The notes under the pieces were generated by a model. That model searched no databases, had not been told where the DNA came from, and saw only the letters and a program-made list of their open reading frames with translations. From assembly GCF_003711515.1 (NCBI RefSeq), contig NW_021167080.1, positions 3,850,381-3,914,380 of the forward strand: a DNA stretch of 64,000 nt, in the 5' to 3' direction. Positions 34,235 through 46,736 of this stretch are shown here, in pieces. Both the position numbers and the translations under genes were made by a program. Numbering within the stretch: position 1 is the stretch's first letter; every line of letters starts with the position of its first letter. This DNA comes from Sodiomyces alkalinus F11 (Eukaryota > Ascomycota > Sordariomycetes > Glomerellales > Plectosphaerellaceae).

Positions 34235-36082
34235 CTAACCCCACACACTGGCGGAGGTTGCGCTGCTCAAGCCCGATGCCTGAGGGCCCCAGACATCATT
34301 ACCGCGGCCCCAGCCGCCAGGTGACGCCAGCGGGGTGGTAGACCTCTTGGAGGCTCCCGAGGAAGCCGCTCCAGGCGTACCAGAAGGCCGGGTGCCAATC
34401 GGGGCAACGGTGGCGTTATGCTGCGGGGCTTTGGAGCCGGCCGGCACGTCTTGCCTAGGGGGGGACCCGCTGGGCGAGGAGGAGCTGGAGGTGCGAGCCG
34501 CGGCCTGGCTGACCGCCGATTCAAAAGCCGTTTTGTTGGCAGCGTTCGGCTGAGGACTGGACGTGCTGCCGGTCCGGGATCCCTGTTCCATGCCTGAGCC
34601 GGGCATAGAGCCAGTCACGGTCTCAGGCCCAGAAACGGACGCGTTGGCGTCCTGATGAGCCGGGGCGGGGCCACCGCGGTGATCCTGGTTCATGGGGGAC
34701 TGGTTGCGCAGGTTGGCGGCGTCGTTGGGGGGAGGCAGGCCGCTGCGGAAAGGACCAGACCCTTCGAAGGCCATCGGCGAAGCCCCACGAAGGCTAGAGG
34801 GGCCGCTACGGGCGAGGGAACCAGTGCGGACAATGCCGGTTTCATCGACATAACCTCCCTTCTCGGCAAACAGGCCCTCTCCGTACAACGCGCTGCGTTG
34901 ACGGGCAATAAGTTCACGGGTCTCCTCTTCGGACATATGCTTGTTCCCGTAGTTCATGTCGGAAAGGACAGCTACACGAAGAGGAGAGTTAGCATGTCTG
35001 TCCCATGTCAAGTTGAAGAAGCAACTGCGAGATTACGAAGACAGGGGGGTGGAATCAAATCCCCCGTGGAAGAAAAGGGGGGGAAAACATATTGTCGACA
35101 GCCGCCGATACCGGTAGGGAAGAGGTCAATCCTGCTCCCCAAGGGATTCAATCAAAATCCCTCGGCCACAATTATCTATTTTTTTTTGGGTTGGGCGATT
35201 TGCCATCTGAATGCGTTGTGCGCATGCACTATACAGTTGAGGGAGGCCTACTTCTTTGATACTGCTGCTCCGTGTGGAGGTTGCGCAGCTCTCGCTCCCT
35301 TTGAGCCGCCATCCTCCTCTTGGCCTGCATCATCTGCTCTGCCTCGCTGGAGCCGCGGGAGGGCTGGTGACGTTGAGAAGCGTAGAAGTTTTGAAGGTTC
35401 GCGTTGGGATGGGCGCGGGGGTCTTCGAACTGGTTGATCGAGTGCGGTCGGGAACCGGGGCCGACGGGCATACGACCGTCTGTACGGGGAGCAAAACACC
35501 CTGTCAGCTGGTGCAATTTTTTTCCGCGGAACTGCCCGCTCTACGCGGGGGTCGACTTACTATAGTCCAGCGACTTCCTGCCGGGGCCGGGGCCGGGGCC
35601 CATTCGGGGCCCGGGCGAAGAGTACTCACGCCGAGGGGGAAGTCCAAAAGACTTGCCGCTCTTGGCTAGGGTTTCATAGGCACGGTCAACCTCTGTAGGT
35701 CTAGCAGTTAGTGTCCGAGCCACATCTACGGTATGTTTGTCAGCTGTTTGTTTGTGTCTAGCGCCGCGCGACTGGGCCGACGCGGCAAAGGGGTCGCACT
35801 CCGGCTCGCAAAGCGCAAATGCGCGGTCCAAATTCAATCCAACATACCCTCGAACTGATAAAAGAAGGCGAAGTCATCCTGGGGGGTCGGTCCGCTAGAT
35901 CCTGTTCGAGGCAACGGCAAGGTCAGTGCTTTGCCCCCGAGGAATATATGTTTCTGTCTCGCCCAGACTGCCGCCATCGATTATGGGCCCGACTCACCAC
36001 CGCGCACAGGTGTCTGGTGATCCCAGTTGTTTTGTCCCGGGGTAGGGCTGGACCACTGTGCGTTGTTCTCGTAATAGGACAT
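34235..36082 (-). CDS. Conserved fungal protein of unknown function, largely disordered
   Basis: Five exons join in phase: 35998-36082, 35848-35901, 35561-35692, 35252-35479 and 34235-34971, giving 411 aa. Donors are GTGAGT, GTATGT, GTAAGT and GTAGGC; CTAAC branch points precede the acceptors of introns 2 and 4. The N-terminus reads MSYYENNAQWSSPTPGQ. Exon joins create a helical-looking core, DDFAFFYQFEEVDRAYETLAKSGK, supporting the model. A second charged block, SEAEQMMQAKRRMAAQRERE, precedes HMSEEETRELIARQ and RSALYGEG near residues 170-205. From about 215 to the end the protein is Ser/Ala/Gly/Pro-rich and closes with SSATSASVWG. There is no signal peptide or membrane segment. I recognise the pattern as one conserved among filamentous ascomycetes but cannot name a function. 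Confidence 0.85.
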
Positions 36083-38012
36083 TATTGAATGCTGTCAAAT
36101 CGATGTGCAGGGTTTTCAAGAGACGGTTCGGTTCGCGTCAGGACGATGACTGAGAGCGTCGGGTGAGATTCGAGGTTTTAAAGGTTCCTCTAGAGAAGCG
36201 AGTCAGCGAGGAGAGGTTCGGTGGACGGTGGATGGCCCAGAACAAGAGAGCGGTGCAAAGGCGGAAGGAAGTTTGGCTCGAAGAAGTCGAGAAGAGCGTC
36301 CCGCGCCTGCATATCGGACGCGATACGACCGGGATTGCCGTGAAGCTCGAGATGTTGAGAATTGAGGATAATAACGCACCGGAAGTCGACAAGAACTTTG
36401 TTCGAATTCAACTGGCTTTCTTTCTTTTTTTTTTCTTTCTTTTTTTCGAGTAAAGGTCACGACGGGGTATCACAAAGCGTCGCGTGTCGTGACCTAAGAC
36501 GTGGAATATGCGGACCAAGGGGACCAGTCGTAAATGGAAACAGACGAGTGGTGCGCTGAAAATCCGGTCAACCTGCACCAAGCTGTTGCCCTGTAGCCGA
36601 TCTGACGAGCCGCCTCTTTTCAACTAGTCGCAGGCTACTTTCAACTTCTCTCCTTGCTCGACAGTGAGAGATCGGGAGATTCCAACGCAGATTCGGAAGA
36701 GAAGCGGGTACGGTAATAGGAGATGGTAGGAAGGGAGGGGGGAGAAAAAGGGGGGATACGGAAAAAGGAGGGCGAAGAGGCAATGGCAGGCCGGAGACGT
36801 GGTGTTTGTTCGGGCCGGGAGCAAGGCGACGAGATTGGGGGGAACGTGGAAGATTAAGGCCAGAAGGGAAAAAAAAAAAAAAAAAAAAAACCGGAGGCAC
36901 CCAGCGGGAAAGGAGAAGGGGGGAACGGCGCGGATACTGGGTCGCCTAGGGGGCCCCCCAGGTGTCTTGGTAGCGACAAGGGGGTGTGTATCCAGGTGAA
37001 GGAAGAAGTGGAGGGTGACTTCCTCCTTCGCCTTCGAGGTATGGGCACTGTACTTGGTACATGGGACAGTGTTGGAGAAACTCGGCAAACACATCAGGGC
37101 CAAGACCCTTCTTAACCAGACAACGATGTACCCGGGAAGTCACGACGAAAGCACTTCGAGATGGGACGAGACTGAAGAGGACCGAGGACTCTGTTAAGGT
37201 AATTATTAGGTAGGTAAAGCTTTATATTCCAGGTTCGTATATGATGCCCTCGAATAAGGCACGGAGAGTTCGACCCGAGTACGATGAGAGTGCGATGTAT
37301 GTATGACCATACACGTCCTAATAATAAATGACCCAACAGAGGAAAAAAAGATGGTGAGGTACCTTATGTACAATCTACATATAAAACCGAATGAAGTGGA
37401 GAAACAAGCTGGTTGGATATTTCAATTTGTTACCTTACAGAAGTCGTGGGGGTTAAAATAAGGGAAGGAAAAATGACGATGTGCTGCTCGTTCAGATGAC
37501 CAAGCCTTTCAGACTGGACGGTCCTATCCGTAGATTACTACTCGATAGGGCTTGAATATAAGGAGCGATTTGTCTTTGAGCGATGTCCATGATGACTCTC
37601 CCCAAGGTAGTCGACAACGCCAGGTGTCTGAGTCGTTCGCACCAGACGGGCCGTGCGCTTCACCTCGCGAGTTCCTACGTTTTGGGGGACGAGGCAAAAG
37701 GGGGAGAAACATGGTATTCCGATGTCGTGTTTTATGAAGATGTAACCAATTTGGATGGGTCAGAAGGGGGGAATCTGCCAAAAAAAAAAAATTCTCTCCC
37801 TCACATATCGCCTCTGAGGCATCAAAATCGGGTATATGTACTCGTGCGTCCCAAAGGTACGACATCAGCTGCTTGGGTCGCGAATGACGGTGGTATCAAG
37901 GACATGGAACGGGACCATTCGGAGGTATGGACAGTACGAAGAAGATAATATGGTGGGGAAGAGATGTGATGGTGTTCTCTTCTCTGTCCGTATTCGTCGG
38001 CTGAAAGGACTT

Positions 38013-38061
<49 letters not shown>

Positions 38062-41000
38062 GCGGCGATTAATGTGTGAGACGATGAGAGATGCTTCATG
38101 TGTGTCACCTTGTCCTTTTCACGTACCGGTACCTACCTTAGGTACTCATATGGCAAAGTACTGGACGTGATACAAAAGGGACAAAAACGGACGGAAACAC
38201 GTACAGAAGAAGTCGAGGAGAGCTCGCGGAATTGGACAAACGTTCAACGGAGACGATGGTAAAGTTGACAACCGCTCAACGGGGACGGGAAGGCCAACTA
38301 ATAAGGTAGCTGTTTATTAACGATCTTGGGGCTTGATGTAATGATGTAACGGGCCGCCACAATGGCTTGTCCAAAAGTGGGTGTAATCGAGCCCGGGAAA
38401 CGGGATGGTCTACAAAGGTATAATAAAGGAGTACGAAGTACGGCTATCCGTTGTTTCTCGAACAGTAAAGTAATTTGACACGACCAGGAAGCTTTACCAC
38501 GCATCGCCAGCAGCAACAGTAGGTACTCGGGACTCCGTCGTACGTCGTGCTGCGAGGTCTCTAATATAGGTAGGTACCGAGCGGTATACATGCATAACGA
38601 ACTACTTCGGACGTACCTACTTCATACCTACAATGTACATACAGTCACGTAGCGGAACCCATCAGGGCGGGTACTGCCTATTTACAACGTAGTGTAGAAT
38701 CATTTCGTAGAAGTCGGCCTGGTAGACCCTTTCCGGGAATAGGGCGAATTTCTCGAAGGGAGATGAGATTGGACTAAAGTCGTGGGTTCAAGGCACCTTA
38801 GCGGGGCGGCCAGAGTCCCACGCGCCAGATAAAATTGAGATGCGTATCCGCACTGTGTCCTAGGTAACGTCTTAGGCCTTTCACCGTATTTTTATAGACA
38901 ACGCCCTTATTCCGGACCAGCAGGCTTTCTTCCACCTCTTCCGCTGCCGCCCCAAATGCTCTAGCAAGAGGCCAAGGACAGAAACTATGCATAACCTGCT
39001 TAAAACGCTCGAAGCACGTGTCCGGAGATATCGGGAATATTCGACTAAGTGGGGGGCACCGTTGAATTACATAGTAAAGGACTTCCTCGTGCTATCCTTG
39101 TTCTCCTTACTCCCGTCCTCCCCCGTGGTCTCCACTCAGGAAGTCGCCAAGAAGAGAGCGCGGTGATAGCTCCTTTTCTAGCCCGCGCCGCACAGTGCGC
39201 GCTTTGATACCTGGTCGCACTAACGCTTGATCAGACACTAGCAAAGTACAGTAAACGGGGCTCTCGACACAGTATACCTTACAGTTTAAGATTCATCCCG
39301 GGTACTTCGTATATACAACGTAAGTCAATTTCCTGTCGCCAGCAATCTCAACAATTATCTCCGGCCCCTTTTCACCCGAAAGATACCCCTTGCCTACGAA
39401 ATAACCACTGCCTATCCGTACTTCGTCCAAGATTACGTCCAAGATTCATGTCATCACCAGCAGGCTTCGAGAAGGTATGGAGACAAGATCGTTTATGCCT
39501 CCGAAAGAGACAAAGGTCAACCGTTTAACCGTCCGTCAACGCTGTCTGTGGATGAACCCCTTCTTTAAGCTCGGACGACTTCACTTCCCCACTCTTGTCC
39601 CAGTTGAACATGGACACAATGGGTATTGTACCTTTACCCTACCTACCTTATTTCAGTGCAGTCAGTGTACCTAGTGTACGTGTTGTACGAAGTACTTCGA
39701 CCATTGCACCCTGAGCATGTTGTTACGAAGTACAAATACGCTTATTAGCTAAGGTATTGTATTCCGTATTCCGCACCATGTGATGGGGAAATATCCCGAC
39801 AGGATTAGCAAGCTCGGGCACCCGAGGACGAACCGAATCGCCTGACGCCAAGCCAGGTATCCAGTTTATTGCCCTCCGGACATTAATCACGAAGTACCTT
39901 ACCCTACCTTAACTTATTTATGGTACGAGGAGCGATACTTTATCAGGTAACCCAAATATTATATCGAGCAACCACCCAACCCGACGTTTCATGGCTTATT
40001 TCCTCAATGAAGTGACTGAGCGCATCGAGTATGGAGCACCACGAAGTAGGTAGCTACGGGAGTTCTTCCTGTCGTCGCCACCGGGACTAACTGCCTTGTG
40101 GCGTCCCGTGGCCCAAGTTGCTGGCGCCACCTCCCATTCGGTGACTGGTCGACGCATTTATTTCGACTTGACTTGCCCCCAATCCCACACATCAACAAAG
40201 CCTCTTGACATCACATCGCCTCCTTACCTCCAGCAGTGTCCTAAACAGGCAGCCCGGTAACGCAACAAATACCAGCAGGGCAGCTCTTATGCCACTGAAG
40301 CTGCGTAGCACTCACACAACTCACACACCTGCCGAGTTGGCGCCTAGCTCTCACTGGTCACGCCGAAGACCTGACATGGGGAGATGACGCTGTGTGGCGC
40401 GCTGCACATGCGCCTGAGGCCTGAGGCGGTGGTTTATAGGTACGTTGTAAGATACTTTCTGCTCCAAATCCAATGTTGGGAACCTGGAAGTAATTTAATT
40501 ACATCTCGAGATGTGCTGGTTACCTTTCTTTTGCTTACCCCGGATAATTTTCGACTCTATTCCAGGTTGTTTTCTGCCTTGTCATGTCGCGCAGAACAAC
40601 CCCCACTACCTAGTACCTAGACCTAGGTATGGACGGACGAATATGGAAGTACTTTTTGTTTCAACCTGTACGTACGAGCCGCAGAACACTGTGCCATGGA
40701 GTTACACACAGCGATGGTGCATAAGTACGCTGTAGAAACGTCCAAAAACACAGAGTACCTACCTAGGTAATAAGGTGCCTAGGTACGTAAGGTAGGTACC
40801 TACAGTACATCTCGTACTCGTACATAAGGTATCTAGGTACTACTGGACACGCGAATACGGACAGTTAGAAGAACGTCCCAAATCCTTAGCTTTAAGCAGT
40901 CGATCGAAGCTAACATATCAAAGACTCTATTCTCTATGGTTCCCTATTAGTCCGTGTTGCGATGTTGTCCTGTCACGCATGGTTCGGCGTTGTCGGGTAG

Positions 41001-41376
41001 TCGAATATATCCTCACAACAGCTAGAAAAGGAAATGTCATTGTCCTGACATCTTGAGAAGTAGAAAATGGCCCGCGTCGGACACATCCAAAGATACCGAT
41101 TGTCCTTTTCTCCCAACCTTCACGACATCACCTAGACAACCAATCCCGCCACCTTCCACCTTCCACCCCCCTCTCCCACCCTACACTGCGATGGAGACCA
41201 CAGGCCAAAGCCCAACAGCACTTGAAAAGCCTCCTGTCATCCAGCCGAGAGCCTCAAACCCTTCCACGACGTCCACAACATGACCCCCGTCGGGTAAAAA
41301 AAACAAACCGACAAGCAGTTCTTCCCCGTCAGGGTCTCCCTCCGACTTGCCCCCCCCCCCCCGGCTATTGCTGCCG
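36083..41376. other. Long intergenic region with homopolymer and palindromic repeats
   Basis: No gene supported in about 5.3 kb. The first kilobase is the pyrimidine-rich (minus-strand) promoter side of the gene ending at 36082, including an A run at 36869-36890. Other contents are a 45-base poly-G tract (38016-38060) and clusters of GGTACC/CCTAGG palindromes and GTACGAAGTAC motifs (38120-38160, 38560-38640, 39650-39760, 40610-40850). The last few hundred bases are probably 3' untranslated sequence of the transporter. Confidence 0.45.
38016..38060 (+). repeat. Poly-G tract of 45 bases
   Basis: An uninterrupted run of G on the plus strand, unusual in length for any genome. It may be real or a sequencing or assembly artefact; its exact length should be treated with caution. 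Confidence 0.9.
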
Positions 41377-42786
41377 TTACTGCTGCTGCGCCACAGCAGG
41401 CACGCTCCCCCCCTCAAGATCCTCCTCCGCGAGAGCCTGCTGCTTACGAGCAGCCTGGATAGCCTTAAGCTTCGCGGTGCCAAACCCAGCCACGCCGGCC
41501 TCCTGGTTCTCGCCCAGCCACGGCTTCTTCGACTCGCCCAGCACGCCGCCGGCGAGGAAATAGACGGCAAGGCCCAGCAGGATGAGGACGAAGGCGACCG
41601 GGTAGAGGAAGTGCACGGCGTAGCCGAACACATGGATCCCGATCACGACGCCCCAGAAATTGGCCGTCAGGAGCGAGATGTTGTAGAACGCCGCCGACGC
41701 GAGCCGCAGCACCAGCGGCACCACCGAGTAGAACAGGCTGAGGCACAGCGTGAAGCCGACGAGGTAGCCCACCACGGGCCCCGTCCAGACGGCCTGCTGG
41801 ATCGACGCGCGGTCGAAGATGGCCGCCTGCACCGCGAGGATGCAGCTGCCCCACAGCGCCATGAACGAGAGCACCTCCGGCACGGGCCGCTTCGACACGA
41901 GGAACTCCTCGAACGTGTTGGTCAGCCCGTAGCAGGTGGCACCCAGGAGCGCGAAGAGGTCGCCCCGGAGCCGGTCGGCCGCCGCGTTCCCGCTGGCCCC
42001 CGTGATGTGGTCCGACGCGATCAGGAGGCCCATGCCGCCGCAGCAGACCAGGATGCCGACGATCTGGAAGGGCCGGTAGCGCACGCGGAGCAGGAGGAAC
42101 GAGAGGATCACCACCACCACGATGGCCCAGAAGTTGATGAGCTGCGCCGAGAGGATGTTGGTGTACCGGTAGGCCAGCACGGTGAAGTAGTTGCCCTGCA
42201 CGTCGAGGAAGGAGAGGATGAAGTACTTCCACCCGTCGCGGACGAGGGCGCGCACCCACGCGCGGGGGCCGAGCCGGTACAGCGCGATGGGCCACCAGAT
42301 GATTAGGAGGAGGATGTAGGTGAAGATGCTCTGGAAGGCCGGGATGTTGGTCCCGTTCTCGGCCAGGAAGGAGGAGAAGGTGTTGGTGGAGGTGATGCAG
42401 AGGGCGAGGACCTGGCCCAGCACCAGGACGATGTAGAAGTCCACGGTGGTGAAGTAGGACCACCAGTTGGCCTTCTTCACCTCCAGCGCCTGGAAACCCC
42501 GGTTCACAAGCTCCGACTCCGATGACGACTGCTGCTGCTGCTGCGTTTCCCCTGGCTCGGTGGGTTGATCTCGGTTCCGGTCCTGCTCCTGCTCCTGGCC
42601 TGGCCTATTCTCGGAGATCACGGAGCCCCGGCGGCCCTGCGTGTTTGTCGGGTCCGAGTCCGAGTCGCCGTCCGGGACGAGGGCCGGATGAACAAGAGTG
42701 GTGGTCGCGTCCTCGGCAAGGCTCTTGGAGTCGCCCAAGGGAGGAGCCGCGTCATGGCTGATGTCGTTATTCGGTTTGACGGTCAT
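41377..42786 (-). CDS. SLC35F-type (DUF914) drug/metabolite-superfamily transporter
   Basis: A single exon encodes 469 aa. Residues 1-100 are a polar, Gln/Glu-rich cytosolic-type leader. About ten membrane segments follow, near 116-138, 150-172, 184-205, 212-234, 240-257, 276-296, 305-325, 336-360, 366-388 and 393-414. SLC35F1/F2/F6-family signatures are visible: SFLDVQGNYFTVLAYRYT between segments 3 and 4, followed by SAQLINFW, and LGATCYGLTNTFEEFLVSK in the second half. The C-terminus is polar. Family members sit in plasma or endomembranes; the substrate is generally unknown, though SLC35F2 takes up queuine-type and drug molecules in animals. The ATG at 42786 is the first in the frame and gives a plausible N-terminus. 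The gene is very GC-rich (third positions), so opposite-strand frames stay open by composition only. Confidence 0.93.
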   Translation of the reverse strand: MTVKPNNDISHDAAPPLGDSKSLAEDATTTLVHPALVPDGDSDSDPTNTQGRRGSVISENRPGQEQEQDRNRDQPTEPGETQQQQQSSSESELVNRGFQALEVKKANWWSYFTTVDFYIVLVLGQVLALCITSTNTFSSFLAENGTNIPAFQSIFTYILLLIIWWPIALYRLGPRAWVRALVRDGWKYFILSFLDVQGNYFTVLAYRYTNILSAQLINFWAIVVVVILSFLLLRVRYRPFQIVGILVCCGGMGLLIASDHITGASGNAAADRLRGDLFALLGATCYGLTNTFEEFLVSKRPVPEVLSFMALWGSCILAVQAAIFDRASIQQAVWTGPVVGYLVGFTLCLSLFYSVVPLVLRLASAAFYNISLLTANFWGVVIGIHVFGYAVHFLYPVAFVLILLGLAVYFLAGGVLGESKKPWLGENQEAGVAGFGTAKLKAIQAARKQQALAEEDLEGGSVPAVAQQQ

Positions 42787-44125
42787 GTTTTAGGTTCCGT
42801 TGTCTCGGAGTTGTCGAACTGTGACCTCGAGTGAGACGATTGTTACCGTCCGTTCTAGTCGTATAACTGCCTTATGTTTCTATCCTTGATCCGAGGAAAC
42901 TTGAAGAATCCCTCATACAATAGACAGTCCCGACAATCAACTGGCAGTGGGTAAGTTAGCCATGAAGCTCCCCAAGGGAGCACATCTATCCATACCCTTA
43001 ATGATCTGCGTGAAACCAACGTATTCTCTGTAAGAGGGCGCTTCTGACGTCTCTATTTCCACTTTGACAATGCTTGAAAGTTCCAAATTCGAAAAGCACC
43101 GCCGCAGAGAAGAAATAAGAAATGCGTAAAATAAAAAGCTTTAAAAATAGGTGAAGTAAGTCTTTCTTCCGTCCCCCCAGAAAGCAAGCGCAAAGACTTG
43201 AAAGTCGCTTGCCGGTCGTCCTTATCCCCCGCGACGCAGGCGCATGGATCTATGCGCCCGCGAGTATGTAGAAGTGCAGATGCCTCCAAGGATGCAACGC
43301 GACATAGACAAGGCGCTATGCGGCGCAAGCTATCGTGAGATGGTCAAGTTGAGAGAAGCGTCCGAGCAAAAGCTTGCGCGAAAGAGCGACCCGCTGAGTC
43401 GAGAGCTAACAGGCTGGTGATTTTGCTGTCGAAGAACCGGTTCAAGTTGAGATGTATCCTAGGCGACTGACTGACGATGACGCCCAAAAGACGTGAGAGA
43501 AAGAATATTGACGGATAGCAGTAAACCGAGATTAGAGGAGTTGTAGGTCGAAAGGCTCGGCAGGTGAGAGAGGGGGAAAAGCGAAAAGCGAAAAAAGGTC
43601 GTCTCCAAAATCTCGGTCGTGGCGTGGGGGTTACGAAGCATTAGCGCGTCTTCCCAGTGGGCTACAGCGGGCGAGGAACCCCTGGAAACAGTCCCAAAGC
43701 CGGCGGATCCCGACACGCTAAGAACCAGTTTATATAAGGTACTGTATCCGTAATCCCTTATGCAGATCTCTAGCGCCAACCAGCCAATAATAACCGGTGT
43801 TTGTTCTCGTCACAATCATGCCCGCTGCGGAAACTCGCTGTACACGTAAATTCATCCTTTCTCCGCTAAAACCCAATCAACCGCCTCCGCCTTATACTAC
43901 TACGGGTATCTTGGTATCAAGTATCCCCCATGTATCCCCCATCTATGTGTACATACGTGTGTGTGCAGACGCTATTAATATTGCCTGTCCTCATATTCCA
44001 AGTCATGCTGAGACCAGTGGTAACGATGCCTCTCCGAATCAAAGGGGGACAACTAATCAAAAAGAAGGCACAAATAAGAAACAGAACACTGAAGCCCCTG
44101 GCTTCGTTGCGACGCCATCGTAGTC
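42787..44125. other. Intergenic region between two minus-strand genes
   Basis: No gene seen. It should hold the promoter and leader of the transporter (near 42800-43700) and the 3' untranslated region of the disordered-protein gene (43800-44125). Confidence 0.45.
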
Positions 44126-46736
44126 TCATATAAAGCCCGCTCGGAACTCATCAGGCATTCCTGTGGGCGCCCGAAGCCCGTGGTGAGGTGGCAGAGCTTG
44201 TTGCACTGGCGAGCCCGCATCCTTGCGCCTTGCCTCTCGCCCATAAGGCGGTGTCCGCGCCCGCTCCGTCAGGTATCCATCTTCCGACCATTGAGGTGGC
44301 GCAGCCCAATGGCTCTTCCCACTCCCACCGGGGAACCCCCCGAGCCCTGGGCTCGCAAAAGGAGTCCCGGCAAAGAGGCCGGGTGACCCGGGCACGCTGC
44401 CGCTAGGAGTGCCTGTGCCCGTCCCCGTGCCCGTGCCTGTACCCGTGCCCGTGCCTGTGCCGCTGCCCCCCACGCCTCCCGCGCCAGCGACGTCGGCCCC
44501 GGCAGCGCCGACGCCATTTTCGGGAAGGGGCCAGTTTGGAGTCGACCGGCCCGGACTCGCTTTCGCAACCGCTGGGGCCCGGCCAGTGTCGGCAGCCAGA
44601 GGTGTCGGGGCCCGCCGGGGGGAAGAGAAGACATTTCGATCATCCCAAACCGGGAAATGGTACGGTGGCCCTTGATGGGACGGCGACGGCTGTTCCTCAG
44701 ACGCATGCGGTCGTGGCGGCGCCGAAGGAGGCACTGTATTGAGCCGTGGTGGTGGCGGCGCGCGTCGCTTGCCCGGCGACAACCCACGACTGCGCTCTCC
44801 GAATCCGCGCTCCCCGTCCGATGGCGGCGCGGCACCGATAGTGGGTCGCCGACGGCCCTGCATATTAAAGTCTTGAGGCCCTTTGGAAGGGTGGCTCGGG
44901 TCAATGTTGGGATGCGGTTCAGGGGCGGCACGTGCCAGAGGCGGCGGATTGACATCCACCGCCGAGACAGCAGACACGTCGTCAGAGACACCTTCGGAAA
45001 ATTCGGCAGGTCGTCGAGGACGCCAGTCGGCACCTGGCGTCGGGGTTCCCCCGCGCGGCGGGTTATGGTATGCCTCTGTCAACGACGGTGGCGTCGGACT
45101 CGGCGAAGGTACCAAGGGGGAACCACGGTGTGGTCGGCTGTCGAGGAGTGCCGGGGACGGCCTTCGCGTCGCGGGTGATCCGTGCATGGGACCACGAACC
45201 CCGTGAGGTGGGGATGATATTGACGGTGATCCCGCGGACCTTTCAGGTCGCATATCCCGACTCTCCAGAGCTGGGGCGTGACCAGGTGACCCCGGAGGTA
45301 CATAAGCGCGGAATTCGCGATTCTTCGCCGTCGTTGTAGGACTTGGCAATCCCTGGGGTACATATGGACGGAACTCGTGGCGGTTGTCAAGCGCTGGCGG
45401 TGGCGGACGGCGAGCATTTCTAAGTGGAGGACTTCCATTGCTACTTGGGTTTGCCCACTGCTGCGTACCCCCGCCGTGGTGGCTGCCGGGTTTTTTAACA
45501 TCCAACGATAAACTTCGTCTGCGCGGGGCGTTCAATGTGAGCGTGTCACGTTTCGCGGCAACGTTCTGGATAACAGCTCCGCCCGCCCCCTCCCACTCCT
45601 CACTTGTTCGGGGTGCGGAGCCGGTCGGTGACGGCAACGACGACGTCGGCGCCTTAGATGTAGTTCCGCGAAGTGGCTGGTTTGCACCTGCCGTGAAATG
45701 TGTTGGTCCGCTCGCTGGCTTGGCGTCCATGTCGAACCTCATCGTGGATCCCATCGGCGGCCTATCTACCGGCACATTATCCATGGATAATGGGGGAGAA
45801 GGATAGGCGGCCACCGGCTCCCGAGAGTCGTTTTGCTCGCTTCGTCGGGCAAGCTGAGGGTTCTCCTCGTCGTATGACGCTGGATGTGAATCCTGGTCCG
45901 GTTTGCGTGGCCTCAGAGGTTCGGGCACCAGAGGATCCATGTCGGGCACATGTGGCTGAGTCGCCTCCAGTTGCTGAGAAGCAGTGCCGAGTGGCTTGAG
46001 GTCGAACTTGAACTGGCTCAGCGGACTAGCGGGGACTTGGGGAGGCGCCGGATCCAGACGCAACGGTGTCGGTGCGGGTCTGGCGCCGGTGGCGGTCGAC
46101 GGCCGAGACGGAGCTGGAGTGTAACCGCGGCAGAAGTGGACGTCTAATGGATTCACCCACTGTTTCCTTGACGAGCTAGAACCAGCCGACCCGGGCCTAT
46201 CCATATCGGGGGCGCCAGGTATGCGGGTGAGATGAGGCGGCTGCAGGGGACCCGACGTGCTGTTGTTCCAGCGAGAGTGCATATTATTGTCCGAGGCAAA
46301 ATGTCTCAAGTTTCTCAAAGATGCGTTGCCGAGGCTGGGCTGCGTGGCGTGCAGTATGAGAGCAGGACCGGCAGTGAGGTCAACCATGCTGGTGCTGGAG
46401 GACGCGGCTGGATTCATGTAAGGGGCCCGGGGGCGAGCGGAGCGAAGAGAGGCGGCTGTATCGGGGCGAGGGATGGAGAAAGGGTCGTCGAGGAGGTTGT
46501 GCTTGTTGAGAGTCGTCCCAAAGTACAAGCTGTCATTGCGGGTGTTCTGTTCGTTCTTCTTCCCCTGCGTGGGGTTTTCTCCGGCCGCGGCGGCTTTCCT
46601 GTGTGGACAAAGCCGCAAGGTCAGTTGGTGATCACGAGTTACGGAAGAGGAGCCTGCGGCGAGAATGCGAAGGGCAGATCAGGAGGCCATACTTCTTCTT
46701 ATCACCCCCTAGCTTCAAGCCAAAAAAGGACACCAT
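44126..46736 (-). CDS. Large disordered conserved hypothetical protein
   Basis: Two exons, 46693-46736 and 44126-46598, join through a 94-nt intron (GTATGG donor, CTGAC branch, CACAG acceptor) in phase 2 to give 838 aa. The tiny first exon encodes MVSFFGLKLGGDKK, a hydrophobic-basic start that reads smoothly into KKAAAAGENPTQGKK and DSLYFGTTLNKHNLLDDPF. Without this join the long frame lacks an ATG, which is why I chose it. The remainder is Pro/Ser/Arg/Gly-rich and disordered, with several similar FRPYVPQG/FRAYVPPG-type repeats (about residues 430-460) and a run of eight Gly-Thr dipeptides near 725-745. No enzymatic domain, signal peptide or membrane segment is seen. Short hydrophobic/basic N-termini of this kind can bind membranes, but that is speculation. 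Function unknown. Confidence 0.8.
44409..44463 (-). repeat. Gly-Thr coding hexanucleotide repeat
   Basis: A tandem CCCGTG/CCTGTG hexamer on the plus strand codes for about eight Gly-Thr dipeptides in the minus-strand hypothetical protein. It is in frame and slightly diverged at third positions. Confidence 0.85.

Noticed and set aside
41347..42463. Long open frames overlapping the transporter on both strands (319 and 332 codons)
   Set aside because: They are mirror frames kept open by the high GC of the SLC35F coding sequence; His/Arg/Pro-rich with no domain.
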